A stretch of 64,000 nt of DNA, from assembly GCA_003049465.1 (NCBI GenBank), contig PYSS01000021.1, positions 1 to 64,000 of the forward strand. The letters run 5' to 3'. This DNA comes from Magnaporthiopsis rhizophila (Eukaryota; Ascomycota; Sordariomycetes; Magnaporthales; Magnaporthaceae). The notes under the pieces are model-generated. The model ran no database searches, was not told the DNA's origin, and saw nothing but the letters and a program-made list of their open reading frames with translations. Made by a program: the position numbers and the translations under genes. Positions 33,070 to 44,528 of this stretch are shown one piece after another (position 1 is the stretch's first letter; each line of letters begins with the position of its first letter).

Positions 33070-33921
33070 CTTGAGGAAAGAGAAGGGGAAAGAGAAGAGA
33101 AATTGACGGTGAGAATACGATCCGGCTCAAGTAGCGGTCGGTAATAGAATTCGGCTGGATCAATGGAACGACGCTGGTTCTATTGGCCGGCTTTATTAAA
33201 CCCGACCAGGCACTGGAGACAGCGGGACTAGACCAAAGAGGGAGGCTCCGAAAGAAGGACACCAGTCGACGTATGCGCCAGACTGGAGGCCGAGAGAGTG
33301 GTGTATATACTTATGGGCTGAGAGAAGAAGGTAAATTATCGACAACCATCAATTACCTACGGAAAAGAGGGCGCTCACTCTGGGGATATCTCGCCTCCAT
33401 CGATACTAGGTGCTTCCCCGATCATCGGATCCCCAACCTTCTCCCCCTCGCCTCCGCTCTCCCTCTCCACACACCATGAGCCGCGCTAAGCCGAGCAACC
33501 GAGCAGTCTCCCATTGAAAAAGAAGCCGTGCTTCCTTGGGGATCGCATGGGCTTGCTGGAAACAGCCAAGCGTCGGTAAAATGTGGGGTAGCTCCTACGC
33601 CTAGGAAAGACAAGGGCACGATTGAAAATCGTGACCATTTTAGTGGCGGGGTCTTCTGGCCCAAGATATCTCCGCGTGTTGAGGTCCCAACTAAAAACAG
33701 CAAATAACATAAGCACTTCAACGCCAAATCACTGGTTTGGCCCCAGAAGGAATCCCGAAATATAGAAACCGTAGCAACAATAAGAAACCAAAAAAAAAAA
33801 AAAAGAAAGTCCATCGATTCCCCGTCATGTCCATTTGCTCCCTGGTTTGGAATTGAATGCCACATTATGTCACCCGTCACGCCTCCCACGAGACTGCCCC
33901 CTTTTTAACGCTTGATATCTA
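33070..33921. other. MMSDH promoter and calnexin 3' region
   Basis: This 852-bp stretch lies between two tandem minus-strand genes. It holds the MMSDH promoter and the calnexin 3' UTR. An A15 run lies at 33790-33804. No gene is seen. Confidence 0.6.
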
Positions 33922-35898
33922 CTACTGCTGCCCCTTACCAGCACGCTTGGTAACGTTCTCCTTGACATCGGCACCGGTAGCCTCGGCCTTGGCCTTGACA
34001 TCCTTAGCTTTAGCCTTCGCATCGCTGGCAACCTTCTTGGCAGCCGGCGCAGGGGAGCCACCCAGGTTCAGAAGAGCAGCAACGCCGGCAAGAAGAGTGA
34101 CGAGGATGGCACCGGCGGCGATGGGAACCTCGGGAACAAAGCGGATGGCATTGGGGATGCTGTCCTTGGAAAGGGTCATGAACATGTCCAGCTTCTCCTT
34201 GGCGAACGCGACGGGGTCCTCGGTGAGCTTCTTGCCCTCGCCAGACTTGGGCTTATCGTCGTCCTTGGGCTTCTCAGCAAGCTCGAGGAGCTCCTCAATG
34301 GGGTGCTTGACGAAGAAGGTCTCGTCAGCGAGCTTGCGAGCATCCTCAACCGAGTGGCCAATATAGATGTTGTCGAACAGAATGTCGCTCTGCATAGTCC
34401 AGATCTCGTAGCCGATAGCTCCCATGGGCTCGAAGTTGGCCGGGGCCTTGTCCTCAAAGAAGTCGGGGTTCTTGATCTTGCGGGGAGCCCACTCGCCCTT
34501 GTAGGCAGGGTTGTCAATGTAGGGAGCCGTCCACTTGCCCTTGTAGGCAGGGTTCTTGATCATGGGCTTGGTCCACGGGCCACAGCCAGAAGCGTCGGCG
34601 CACTTGGGGTTGGATACAGTGGGAGCGATCCAGTCACCATCCTCCTCGTCGTCCCAGTCCTCGGGCTTCTTGGCCTCGGGGTCGGGCACGGTCAGGGGCT
34701 CATCCACGAGCCAGTCCTCAGGCTGGGTAGCCTCCTCGTCAACAATCTCGTACGGGGCATCCTCATCCCAGTCCTCGGGCTTCTTGGCATCCGGATCGGG
34801 GATGCGGGCCTCGTCCACCCAGTCGTCAGGCTTCTTGTCCTTGGGGTCGTCGATCTCCGCCGGCGGGTTGACGGCGGGGCTGAAGTCCTCCAAAAGACTA
34901 CCCTCCTTGACCTGCTTGCCATTCTGCTGGATGACGAAGGTGTTGTTGGGGTGGACGATGAGCGTGTAAAGCTCGGTCGTCTTGACGATGCGAGCCGTTG
35001 GGGGAGTGTTCAGGTGCTTCTCCTCGTACTCGCCCGTCTTGGGGTTCTTGTGGTTGAAAATGAAGTGGACCTTGTTGGTGTGGCCACACTTGTCGGGCCC
35101 AAACATGATGACGTAGGGAGTGGTGTTGCTGAACTCCTCCTGGTGCAGGGCCTTGTTGTCCCTGAGGAGCTTAAGGTAGGCACCGCCACATTCCAGACCC
35201 TCTGACGATGGAAAGAAGTGGTTGTTAGAAGCTGGCATCAGCAAGCATGGAAGCCAACGCACGGCAGCTGGAGGAACTCACTCTGCAGCTTGACCTCGTA
35301 CTGCACAACCAGGGTCTTGCCCTTGTTGTCGATCTTCTTGGGGAACTTGGCCGAGATGGCGTGGTGCGCAGCCGGGTTCTTCAGGACGAGACCCTTGTCA
35401 CCGTTGATTCCCTTGTAGACGCTGGGCTCCTCGACGGCCCACTCGCCAATGTATGCCCACTCCTCTTCGTCCTTGCCTGAGCCCTTCATGTTCTTCTTGG
35501 CATGGGAAGGCTTCCACCGCGACTCCCAATCATCGGTGAACTGCTCCAGGAACGGAGCCTTGAGCTTGGTCGGCTACAAGAATCGAAAGCAGCTGCGTTA
35601 GCGTGTGCATCATAGGTGGTTCTTTGAGATGGCGAGATCGAGGAAGCTTTGAAGGTCATATTTGCGAGCGAGCACAAGACACATGACCAATGCTAGCTCT
35701 TGTGGTCTGGGAAGCTTCCAAGTCACGACACGTGCAATATGGACTCACCTTGAAAGCTGGGATCTCCGGCACTGGGCTGGCAGAGGGGGTGGATGCATCA
35801 TCCTTGATGACCTTTTGGGCATCCTCGCTGTGGGCGTTCGCACCACCCAGGAACAGAGTGGCCGCTGACAGCGCGGCCGTCATAAACCTGTACTTCAT
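33922..35898 (-). CDS. cnx1: Calnexin (ER lectin chaperone)
   Basis: Three exons, 35749-35898, 35282-35573 and 33922-35201, give 573 aa. Introns are 35574-35748 (phase 0) and 35202-35281 (phase 1). The signal peptide is MKYRFMTAALSAATLFLGGANA. The luminal lectin domain includes LVVQYEVKLQKGLECGGAYL and TTPYVIMFGPDKCG. The P-domain arm has repeats of the KKPEDWD and NPAYKGKW types. The lectin fold closes with YEIWTMQSDILFDNIYIGHS. A transmembrane helix (VPIAAGAILVTLLAGVAALLN) precedes a basic Ala/Lys-rich cytosolic tail. The protein binds monoglucosylated N-glycans and promotes folding of glycoproteins in the ER. Divergent from mde1 with 1.85 kb between. Confidence 0.97.
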
Positions 35899-37751
35899 GA
35901 TGGTGGAGGGCGACTGACGGGCGGGTGGGAGAACAAATGGGTACCAAAGACGGCAACAAACGACGGCAGCAAAGAGGCCGTTCGGGGAACAGTGGCAGGA
36001 AAGGGTTCGAGGGGCTCCAGGCACGCACAACACACACGGACAAGGAAAACAGGACGCGGAGCTCGGAGAGAGGTTCAGGGCGGCGTCGGGATACTTTTAA
36101 GCTGCGGCAGCATGGGCAAGCAGGCTAGCTGCTTCAACGTGTCCTTTTTTTTTTCCTGTGCTTCCGAGCCAGCAACACGGCAAAATTTAGGTGGTCAATT
36201 CACCACACAGGCTGGGGTGACTGGGGCGCTGGTTCCGAGGAGCTAGGCAAGCTAGCGAGGACGGTGGGGCCACCAGACCAAATGCACCGGGCGGGCGGGG
36301 CTGGGGGTGGCACTCCGTGGCATGGATGGAGCTTCCCCTCTTCATGGACCATGTCTCATGGGGAGAGTGACGGGGAGACCGTTGATCGCGATCGCTTTCA
36401 CGGGCTTTCACTTTCATTCTCATCTTGTCAATTTTAGGCAGGAGCTGTTGCACCGTGTATATACCGTGTCGAGCCACCCGTCAACTTATTCGTGGCAAAG
36501 GCTCACCAGGCATTCGTATTCATATGCACCTCCATCGACCAACTGCTGAGCTCGAGCCACGACGCCCGAGACCACATCGATATAGCTCCCACTCTACAGT
36601 AGTCAGGGCTCAATAAGCTAGCCCGGCCATAGCATCCGCAAAGGCATTGAAGCCGCGGGTTTCAGCGCGCCGCTGGCTCCCATGTCTGCGACAGTGCAGT
36701 GGCGGATGACAATACCTGACCAGAGCGCAGCCCCTTGCATTGATGAGGAGAGGCCCGCAGAGGCTTCTAGAAATCCATCCGGTCTGTGAGGTTATTCCGT
36801 GCACACAGAGGGGAAAGCCCCACGTGAAAACTCTCGTGCCCCTGCAAGACGGTGTCGGAGGAGCCCGAATAATAAAAACCTGCACTCCGTATACGTTACA
36901 AGCATGTTAGTAAAAGGAGTGGACGTGAAGGCCAAAAAAAAATATATATGCGGGGAAATAAAACGGGATACGGGATATAAACCAAATATAGGAAACAACA
37001 CAAAATAAGGGAAGTAAGACAGTGATGTAGGAGATGAAAAAAAAGTATTTATAAGAAGTACCTAGAAAGGAGGATAGGCCGATGGGATAGGTAGGTAGTC
37101 GGGTAATGGGGGTTCCAATTGCCAGCATGTTTGAGAGTGCGTATTTTTATTTAGGCCCTGTGGCGAGGTCAGGGTCGAGGCAAGGCGCACTTGCCCGCGT
37201 CGTTGCCGAGGCCCGCCAGTCTGGAGGAGCCGCCGAGCGCTTAAGCATGGATCGCTTGAGCCCGCTGGGCTATCCCGCCTTGATGGACGCGCGTTGGCTT
37301 GCCGCAATCCACCATGAGGTCTAGGTACCGTGGCAGCCAGGTGCCCTTATCTACTCGCGGCGGCTAGGCCGTCGGCAGTTTGTGCAACCCTATGTCGCCG
37401 TTTAAAATCAATATGGCGTGCTGTTCTACCACTGGTTAATTACGCACATGTTTGTTTGTGGCTCACGAATGATTAAGGTGGAATTTGCGTTTGCGAGGGG
37501 ACAGCCTCCACATGAAAAAGGCCGGGTCGGAGCCCCTCTATTCTTCCAATGGGTCACGGAACTGGAAATTTAGCCTCATATCACGACAATCAAAATTGCC
37601 TGCCTAAGTACCTACCTATCTCGTCGCGGAATATCTCGCCAGGATAGATTCTCGGCTCGGTGCGTCTCTGCCGCCTTACTCGGCTGCGCGTTATTGAAGC
37701 CACGCTACCAGGATCTTCCTCGGCCTCGTTTGACGACACGCCGCCGAAGCC
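35899..37751. other. Divergent promoter region calnexin / mde1
   Basis: This 1853-bp region lies between two start codons. The calnexin-proximal part is CT-rich; the central part (36880-37080) is markedly AT-rich with A-runs. GGTAGGTAG and ACCTACCTA motifs occur at about 37089 and 37609. No supportable gene or clear unfolded-protein-response element was found. Confidence 0.55.
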
Positions 37752-38782
37752 ATGTCCAAAGCCATCCAGTCCAACGGGAGCGCGGCTGCCAAGGCTGACA
37801 GCAGTAACGATCGTCTCGTGTTCTCGGACAATCCATCCCACCCCGCAAACCTAATCCCCTCGCTGTGCGCCAAGTTCTGGACATTGGGATGGGTTACTGG
37901 CACTGGAGGCGGTTGCTCAATCCGTGAAGAGTAAAAACACAGCCCGATTTCTTGCCCTATCCCCTAACTCAGATCATAACCATAGATGTCCAGTCCCCCA
38001 TGGTGCCCTCAACGGCGGTCACAGACGAAAACGGAATAATGACCTCGCTCTTCCTGCTCCCAGTGACCTCGTCTATATCGCGCCATCAGGCGTGCAGAAG
38101 GAGTTGATGAAGGCCTCGGACATCTACGTCCTCTCCCTGGCGGCACAGTCGGCGAGCCTCCGAGACCGCGTCTACCTCCGCAGCCCGCCGGCGCTGAAGC
38201 CGTCGCAGTGCACGCCGCTATTCCTGGCCGCTTTCACCAAGCGGCGCGCCGGCTGCTGCATCCACACGCACAGCCAGTGGGCCGTGCTCGTCACCCTGAT
38301 CCTCGAGGCCACCACCAACGGGGCCGACAACGGGACCACTAACGGGGCCGCCTCCCACCGCGAGTTCAGCATCAACAACATCGAGCAGATCAAGGGCTTC
38401 GGTCGCGGGTTCGACAAGACTGGCAACCTCGGCTACCACGACACCCTGCGCATCCCCATCATCGAGAACACGGCCCATGAGGAGGACCTGACCGAATTCC
38501 TCGAGGAGGCCATGGATCGCTACCCGGACACGTTCGCAGTCCTGGTGCGCCGCCACGGCGTCTATGTCTGGGGTGAGACGGTACACAAGGCCAAGACCCA
38601 ATGTGAAAGGTATGCACGCCAGCCGCCATCTTCTTTATTTGACAAGCACCGCAAGGCTGACAAGTTACACCATTCACAGCCTCGACTATTTGTTTCAGTT
38701 GGCTGTCGAGATGAAAAAGCTTGGCCTACCCTGGATCACGGACATCACACCCGTCGAGACTAGCCGGTCCCTGAAAACGTAG
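37752..38782 (+). CDS. mde1: Methylthioribulose-1-phosphate dehydratase (methionine salvage)
   Basis: Three exons, 37752-37930, 38064-38609 and 38680-38782, give 275 aa; both introns are phase 2. This is a class II aldolase/adducin-fold enzyme. Diagnostic segments are WVTGTGGGCSIRE joined over the first splice to DDLVYIAPSGVQKE, then zinc-site histidines in CCIHTHSQWAV and RRHGVYVWGETVHKAK, and the C-terminal ESLDYLFQLAVEMKKLG. It dehydrates 5-methylthioribulose 1-phosphate in the recycling of methylthioadenosine to methionine. The insertion between NNIEQIKGFGR and the preceding ATTNGADNGTTNGAAS is Asn/Gly-rich and probably a surface loop. Yeast Mde1 is 244 aa. Confidence 0.94.
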
Positions 38783-39080
38783 GCACCTTGGGCAGGCAGC
38801 ACTGGTTTGCATCGCGCGCCCTTAGGAACTTGCATCGATCCATCAAAGTAGTCACTCAAGATATAGTCTGCTGGAGCAGAGCAGCTCATACCAACCAACC
38901 CGTCATTGTCATTATTAAGATCCAACCATGATCGACATACAAAAGGTGAGCCTGGTTTCGTCCGTGCTCGCGAGTCTCGCTTCTTTCCCTGGTCCATAAC
39001 GGAGAATATCTCCTCCGGATGGTACAGCGTACGTTGCTCGACCGCGAGCATCCTCCTCCTCCACCACGGGGTGTGGTCAT

Positions 39081-39779
39081 TTACAGGACCAGGAAGGCAG
39101 CCATGAAGCCAACCAGACCAACGGCAGAGGTGCCGACACGGAGAGCGTTGGCGGGGTTGGGAGCGTTTGTCTGAGCAGTGCCGGAGCCGCTGGTGGTGCC
39201 AGAGGTCTTGGCGGCGTTGCCACCCGAGCCGCCAGTGGTGCCGGAGCCGGAGCCGGAACCAGAAGAGCCGGAGCCGGAACCAGAGCCAGAGCCAGAGCCC
39301 GACCCGGAGCCAGATCCACCCGCAGCGCCGGTGGGCGAGGGGGTGCCGCCGGACGAGGCCCAGAAGTTCTTCTCGACGCAGTTGGCGACGCACTTGTTCC
39401 ACTCAATGACCTCGGGCTCGGTGCCCTTGCCCTTGGGGCAAGCGGCGGCGCAGACGTTGGTGGCGTTGGCCTGGCCCTCGTTGGGGAAAGGGACCTAGTG
39501 TTTTTGCATTTCGAGTTAGCACCTTTGTTTACTTCTCTCATACTTGGAACTCCATCCGAGCTTTCGGAGGGCTTAGGATATAAAACTTACGTTGCCGCAC
39601 TTGGCCCTGCAGTTGACGTCGTCGTCACGGCAGTTCTTCAGGCAGGCGATGTAGGTGGCCTGGGCGGGGTCGAGCGTTGGGGTCGTGGCCGGAGGGGCGA
39701 CAGTGGTGGTGGCGCTGCTAGAGGCCTGAGCAGATACGATGGCGGCGAAGGCGCCAACGAGGATGGTGGAGAAACGCAT
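39081..39779 (-). CDS. Small secreted Cys-rich, Gly/Ser-repeat protein with GPI signal
   Basis: Two exons, 39591-39779 and 39081-39494, give 200 aa; the intron 39495-39590 is phase 0. The signal peptide is MRFSTILVGAFAAIVSAQA. A Thr/Pro segment is followed by a compact cysteine domain (YIACLKNCRDDDVNCRAKCG, NVCAAACPKGKG, NKCVANCVEKNFW). Then comes a Gly-Ser dipeptide-rich spacer of about 60 residues, and a hydrophobic end (VGLVGFMAAFLVL) that fits GPI attachment. The organisation is that of a fungal cell-wall or surface protein. It is not the CFEM pattern, and I cannot assign a function. Confidence 0.85.
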
Positions 39780-41825
39780 CTTGATTAGGATATTAGGGGT
39801 GGTGGTGTGTGTTTGTGTTTCCCAGGTCAACCAAGACTGAGAGTAATAATAACGAATGTGTTGAGGCTCGAAGGAAGAATATTTGTATTGGCGCGTGTAT
39901 GAACGAGTGAACACGGCGAAAATGTCGAAGGCCTTTTATGTCTCTTGTGGAAGGGAGATGGGGAAAAAAAAAGGAACAAACCAAGATGGATGGGAAAGGG
40001 GCTCGCCTCGACTGAAATATTAACCGCCTCGGGGGACCAAGCGGTTGCCCCCCTGGCTGGCGCCGACATGGGCCGCACCAAGGAATTGCAGGGCAGCAAT
40101 CCAATCCTAGCGTGGCGATGGGGGTCGGGACTTTGAGTGGATCCCAAAAGAGATGGGGGCGAGAGGACTGAGAAATGCACCAGCGAGTAACATCCCTTTT
40201 CCCATTTGTTATTGTTATTTATGCTTTTTGTTTTCCTCTGGTTCTCCCTTCTCCCTTCTCCCTTCACACCTCGTCTCTCGGGCAGTAGACAGCCCAATCC
40301 ATGGATTTGGGAGGGGTTTCAACAATGTACATATCCTTCCATTTTCTTCTGCCCTATATATCAGCCCCCATCTCCGACCAGAAACCATTTGGCCCTAGGG
40401 CGGGCGCGTCGTGCTATGTACAGAAACACCTGATTTCGTCTCTCTTCCAAGCAAAAACACCCCGGCTTCTTTTAAAATTGCGACGGCTTCGCACGCCCAT
40501 CCATTACTCAGGGGCCATGATCGGCCAATAGCGTCCGCGCGGGGAAGAGGGGCTCCACATGAATCAACATGAGCTCGTGTTTGCGCGTCATGATGGGTCT
40601 GTCCATCACGCTGCCCCACCACCCGATGCGCCCCTCCGGCTCCTTTTTCATTTTTTTTTTTTTTTTTTTCTTGGAACGGCTGCATTGACCAAACCACAAG
40701 GTGGCCGACTTGGGTCCCCGATTCAACAGCCGAGGGCGGGTTTCGTTGGCGGCCGACGTCAGAACCATAAAGTGCGGACGGCACAACTGCCAGGATTGGT
40801 GTCCATACGCTAGTGGCCAGCGCCACGCCGGCGGCCGCAGGTTGACTGCGTGAGTTGACTGGATGGCAGCTCCCTGTTGTGTGTGGAGGGCGCTCGGGGA
40901 ACGTGCATGGCCAGGTGGCATCCCGAAATCGCGTATTCCCTTTGCCCCCCTGCGCGTTTGCCCGAGTGCCGTAGGAATACGCGGTGGCAAACGAGGAAAC
41001 ACTTGCTGGCCTGACCACACGTGCAACCACGCATTTTGCAAGCCGACACTCGACATGATCTGGACATCCGGCCCTACATTGCCCGTTTGTTTGTTTCCTT
41101 GTCTATTTGTCGTATTCTTCCTTTGTTCCTTGCATGCAACACTTCGTAAAGCTGTGCTCTGTGGACCTTGGGCTTCGTGTTTCGCCTGGCGAAGTCCAGT
41201 CATGACGGCTGAAGGGCTGCGCCAACAAGGCTCGTCGTGTGCGCCCGCATGTCTCGTGATGCCACACCAAATTGCCCAGGTTGCCACCCTTGTCCAGCCT
41301 ATCATGGCGCGCTTCGTCCATCCAGCTCGGTGGTCATTGCTTGGCCGGCGGCCGCTCGGTTGATCCAGTGGACCTATGCAGAGGAGGAGAAAAATCCGGC
41401 CGCCGTGCTGAACAGCTACCGCTCGGCCAGCACAAATATTTCTTGGTCCAGTTTCAGGCCTGAGTGCTAACACGTCTGGTTGGAGAGCCATCCTTTTTAG
41501 CGTGATTGAGCTGACAGCGGCAGCCAGTCGGCCGGCAAGGTGGCTAGTGCCGTTCAATATCAACAATAATTTGGAGGCACACCCAAAGACCTCATCGCTG
41601 GCATTGACTGCCTTGATGACAGCTATAGCGCCAGTTGGGCCGATAGCGTCCGTGGCATTGCGCAAGCCCGGCTTTAAAAAGGCCAGGGGCTAGAAAGCCA
41701 CGCCTGATATTCGGCTCGGCGCGCGAGTTTCGGACGGACGACGTGGGATAGCGGCGTAGAGTGCCGTATTCGACAGTCCGCCGATTTTGTGCGGTCTCAG
41801 TCAAGATAAAAGGACGGAGACCGTA
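39780..41825. other. 2-kb intergenic region
   Basis: Between the start of the Cys-rich GPI gene and the stop of sld5, both on the minus strand. It holds CT-rich promoter sequence and a T19 run at 40651-40669. A frame of 385 codons (40508-41665, -) runs through that tract as poly-Lys and lacks family features, so it is not called. Confidence 0.55.
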
Positions 41826-42685
41826 TCATACCAGCTCGGCATCGCCGGCCTCGACCAAGGACTTGGCATCTGACCACCTCAATATCAGAATGTCGCCATC
41901 TTTGCCCTCCATGGCGCCGTCAGAGTCGGTACCTTTGCCCTCGACGAAGCAGTCCCGCAGGAGGCGGATGAAGACGGCCGAGTCGAGGTCTGGAGTGTCA
42001 ATCATACTGATGTTGCCGGCCGTGTCGTTTAGGTTTTGGAGCGCGGGCGGGAAGGAAGCCAGGAAGGAGGAGAGGTAGTGGTTGTGCAGCAGGGCCTGGT
42101 GGCGGGTGGCATAGGCCAGTTCGGACTCGGACAGACGGGATCGCAGGGCCGGCGTCGACAGGTAGTGGAGTGTGTGCTTATCGATCTGGGAACAGTTGGT
42201 AGAATAGGTAGGTACCTTGTTAGCGATGCTGACTCTGAAGGGTCGCGTGGGACGATGTCGGTCAAGCAGAGGCTACCTTGGCCATTCTTGCGCGAAGATA
42301 GCTTCGAACGAGAAACTTGTACCTCTCCAATTCGGTCTGGATGACGATGAGGGCAAAGTTTGTTTTGGGGTCCATGTTGCCCGTCATCTCCTCGACGGTC
42401 TCTATCTGCTCTTTGATACGCTCATTGACGCGCTCGAACAGGCCATCGACGGGCCACCTGCAAAAATCCATGCATGACGATTCCATGATGCTCTGCTCAG
42501 CCAACAAGCACACACGCGCGTGGGGGTGAGGTGAGGGGCAGGCGCAGGAAACGGACGCACTCGAGGAGTTCTGGAGCAGATCTCTCGGCGACCCAGGCGC
42601 GTGTGAGGAGCTGGAGGTCGCGTCTCTCCCTGGGTACCGCGTCGAAAGTCGGATCGACCTCGCGGAGGATGTCGTCGATATCCAT
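41826..42685 (-). CDS. sld5: GINS complex subunit Sld5
   Basis: Three exons, 42561-42685, 42277-42457 and 41826-42185, give 221 aa, matching the metazoan Sld5 length of about 223. Introns are 42458-42560 (phase 2) and 42186-42276 (phase 0). The N-terminus is MDIDDILREVDPTFDAVPRE. The helical A-domain contains LLTRAWVAERSAPELLE, then VNERIKEQIETVEEM and TELERYKFLVRSYLRARMAK, the conserved Sld5 core. The B-domain ends with GDILILRWSDAKSLVEAGDA. Sld5 with Psf1-3 forms GINS, part of the CMG replicative helicase. Confidence 0.93.
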
Positions 42686-44528
42686 GGGAGCTGGAGGGTA
42701 GGCGGGGAAAGCTCAGGAAAGATTGTCTCATGCATCTGCGCTTCTGCCGAAAATGGGAGCCGAGAGCCGGTCTAACAGTCTTCACTATGCGGTGACTGGA
42801 GGCCGACTTTGGATCCGCCGCGTATTGACGTGATGCTATGTGCCGCGGACCTACCGTATCGAGGTACCAGCACGGCGGCTAGCAAAGGAGGGGTTCTTTC
42901 GCGGGTGCCCGCAGCTGGTGCGAGCTTCCATTGATCCTTGCCCGTGTGCTGACTAACTCACTCATTCCCGCTTCTGGAACCCAAAGAAGTGCACTGAACT
43001 TTGGACGCAGCCCGGCCTCACTCAAAATCAGTCCTTTTGAGGTCATAGAATCGGCGACGGGGGACTGCCCAAGGAACATCGCACAAAACGCCCAACTGGA
43101 TCCGATGTACATGCCATCGACGAAGTGGATTGATTCCTGGACGACCAAGCGGAACCGAGCTGAGCTCTCTTTGTACCAGTGCTCAGAGAGAGAGGCCGGT
43201 GGTCCTTGCCAGCATTGCCCGCCCTGACAGCACATGCGATCGTCTTGTCTGTGCGCCTCTACCGTTGAACGTCCGGGTACGCGTCTCGGCTGGTTCAGAT
43301 CCGTCCGAGGCGGTAGCCCGGCTGTCCACACGACAGCACTGCTCCTCAGCAAGTGCTGACAAGGGCGTTTTGGATGATGCAGACAAGGCAGGAAGCTTTT
43401 GAACAAAGCGTAAGCAGTTCGGGCCAACAGACAAGTGAAACCCAACTCTCCATCAAGCCCGAGCTGCAAGCTTGGCCTCGACACCGCCTGGCCTCGATGG
43501 CGAGTCTTGACGCCGTACATCAGCGGTGTGCGTCAAGAGCCGCAGCATTGTGCCACCCGGCGCTGGCGTACTGGACCAGACTGCGGTCCCCCGGGCCGAT
43601 GACGCTGAGCCCAGCCCCAAGTGGATGCAGCCATCATCAGCTCATGCAGAGCCTGCATCGCCCCGGCCAGTCCAGGACCGCCCTGGGCCATCTTTGCCAA
43701 ATCAGGTGCGCCAGCTGCCGCCTGGCGCCTGTCTCTCCAGAGTGGGCTTGGGACACAGCAATGGAGAGCAAAACAAAGCCGCCATGGCACCCGGCCGCCG
43801 AAGACCTGCAGCTTGGGCCCTCGCAGCCTTAGCTTTGCCGCACATCTGGTCCTTGCTTTGCGTGTGTACGCAATCCCTAGCCCAATTCGACATGCCCTGC
43901 CTACCGGCCTGCCTGGGCCACGCGAGAAGGGTGGCAGAGGGGGGGACACACAGAGTGCAAAAGGCACTTTTGTTTCAGGGTCGCGGTCGATGTTATTGTC
44001 TGGGCCAGATGACCTTGGGCAGCTCCTCCCTCGCCCATCCGTCGCTCACCCGCCCTAAGAATCGCTTTCGCCGGGCAGTTTTGTGGTGACTTGTCGCCTA
44101 CATCCAGACCCTTCCATATTCGCCCCCGGCTGTTGGGCGCTATGATTCGGCCAGCTGCCAAGCTCAGCCCTGCCACCACTCCGCTGTCGGTAGATCCTTG
44201 TATTGTCGGCTATCCAACCCATTGGTAACCCCATCCTCTGTCTGCTGCACGCTTCCGCTTCTGTGCAGGCATGCTCCTAACCCCGGCTTTCGGATCGGCC
44301 CAGGTCGATTATAAGCGTCCAATAATCCTGTCCGCGTCCCGGCCCTCCTTGTTCACCGACCCGCCTCGTCCGTCGATCTCTGCCTTGTCTGGTTACTAGC
44401 GTGTGGCCTGCATTCTCCTGGATCTCTTTTTGATCCCCCTATCCGCTTGATACCTAATCTACCCTGTCTCACTGCCATCGCCTCGCGCGAGCGCCCTCCG
44501 TCTTGTCTCGCCTGTGGGCAATGTCCCC
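42686..44528. other. Divergent promoter region sld5 / Cys-rich membrane protein
   Basis: These 1843 bp separate two divergent start codons. The last 350 bp are CT-rich, as expected for the leader of the plus-strand gene. Open frames of up to 213 codons occur on both strands without recognisable features. No gene is called. Confidence 0.55.

Noticed and set aside
34303..35205. 300-codon frame antisense to calnexin
   Set aside because: The repetitive P-domain read backwards; no independent support.
39178..39498. Pro-Glu repeat frame opposite the Gly/Ser GPI protein
   Set aside because: It is the complement of the Gly-Ser repeat. The minus-strand model has a signal peptide, a consistent intron and a GPI end.
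40508..41665. Minus-strand frame of 385 codons
   Set aside because: It reads through a T19 tract as poly-Lys and has no family features or regular protein pattern.
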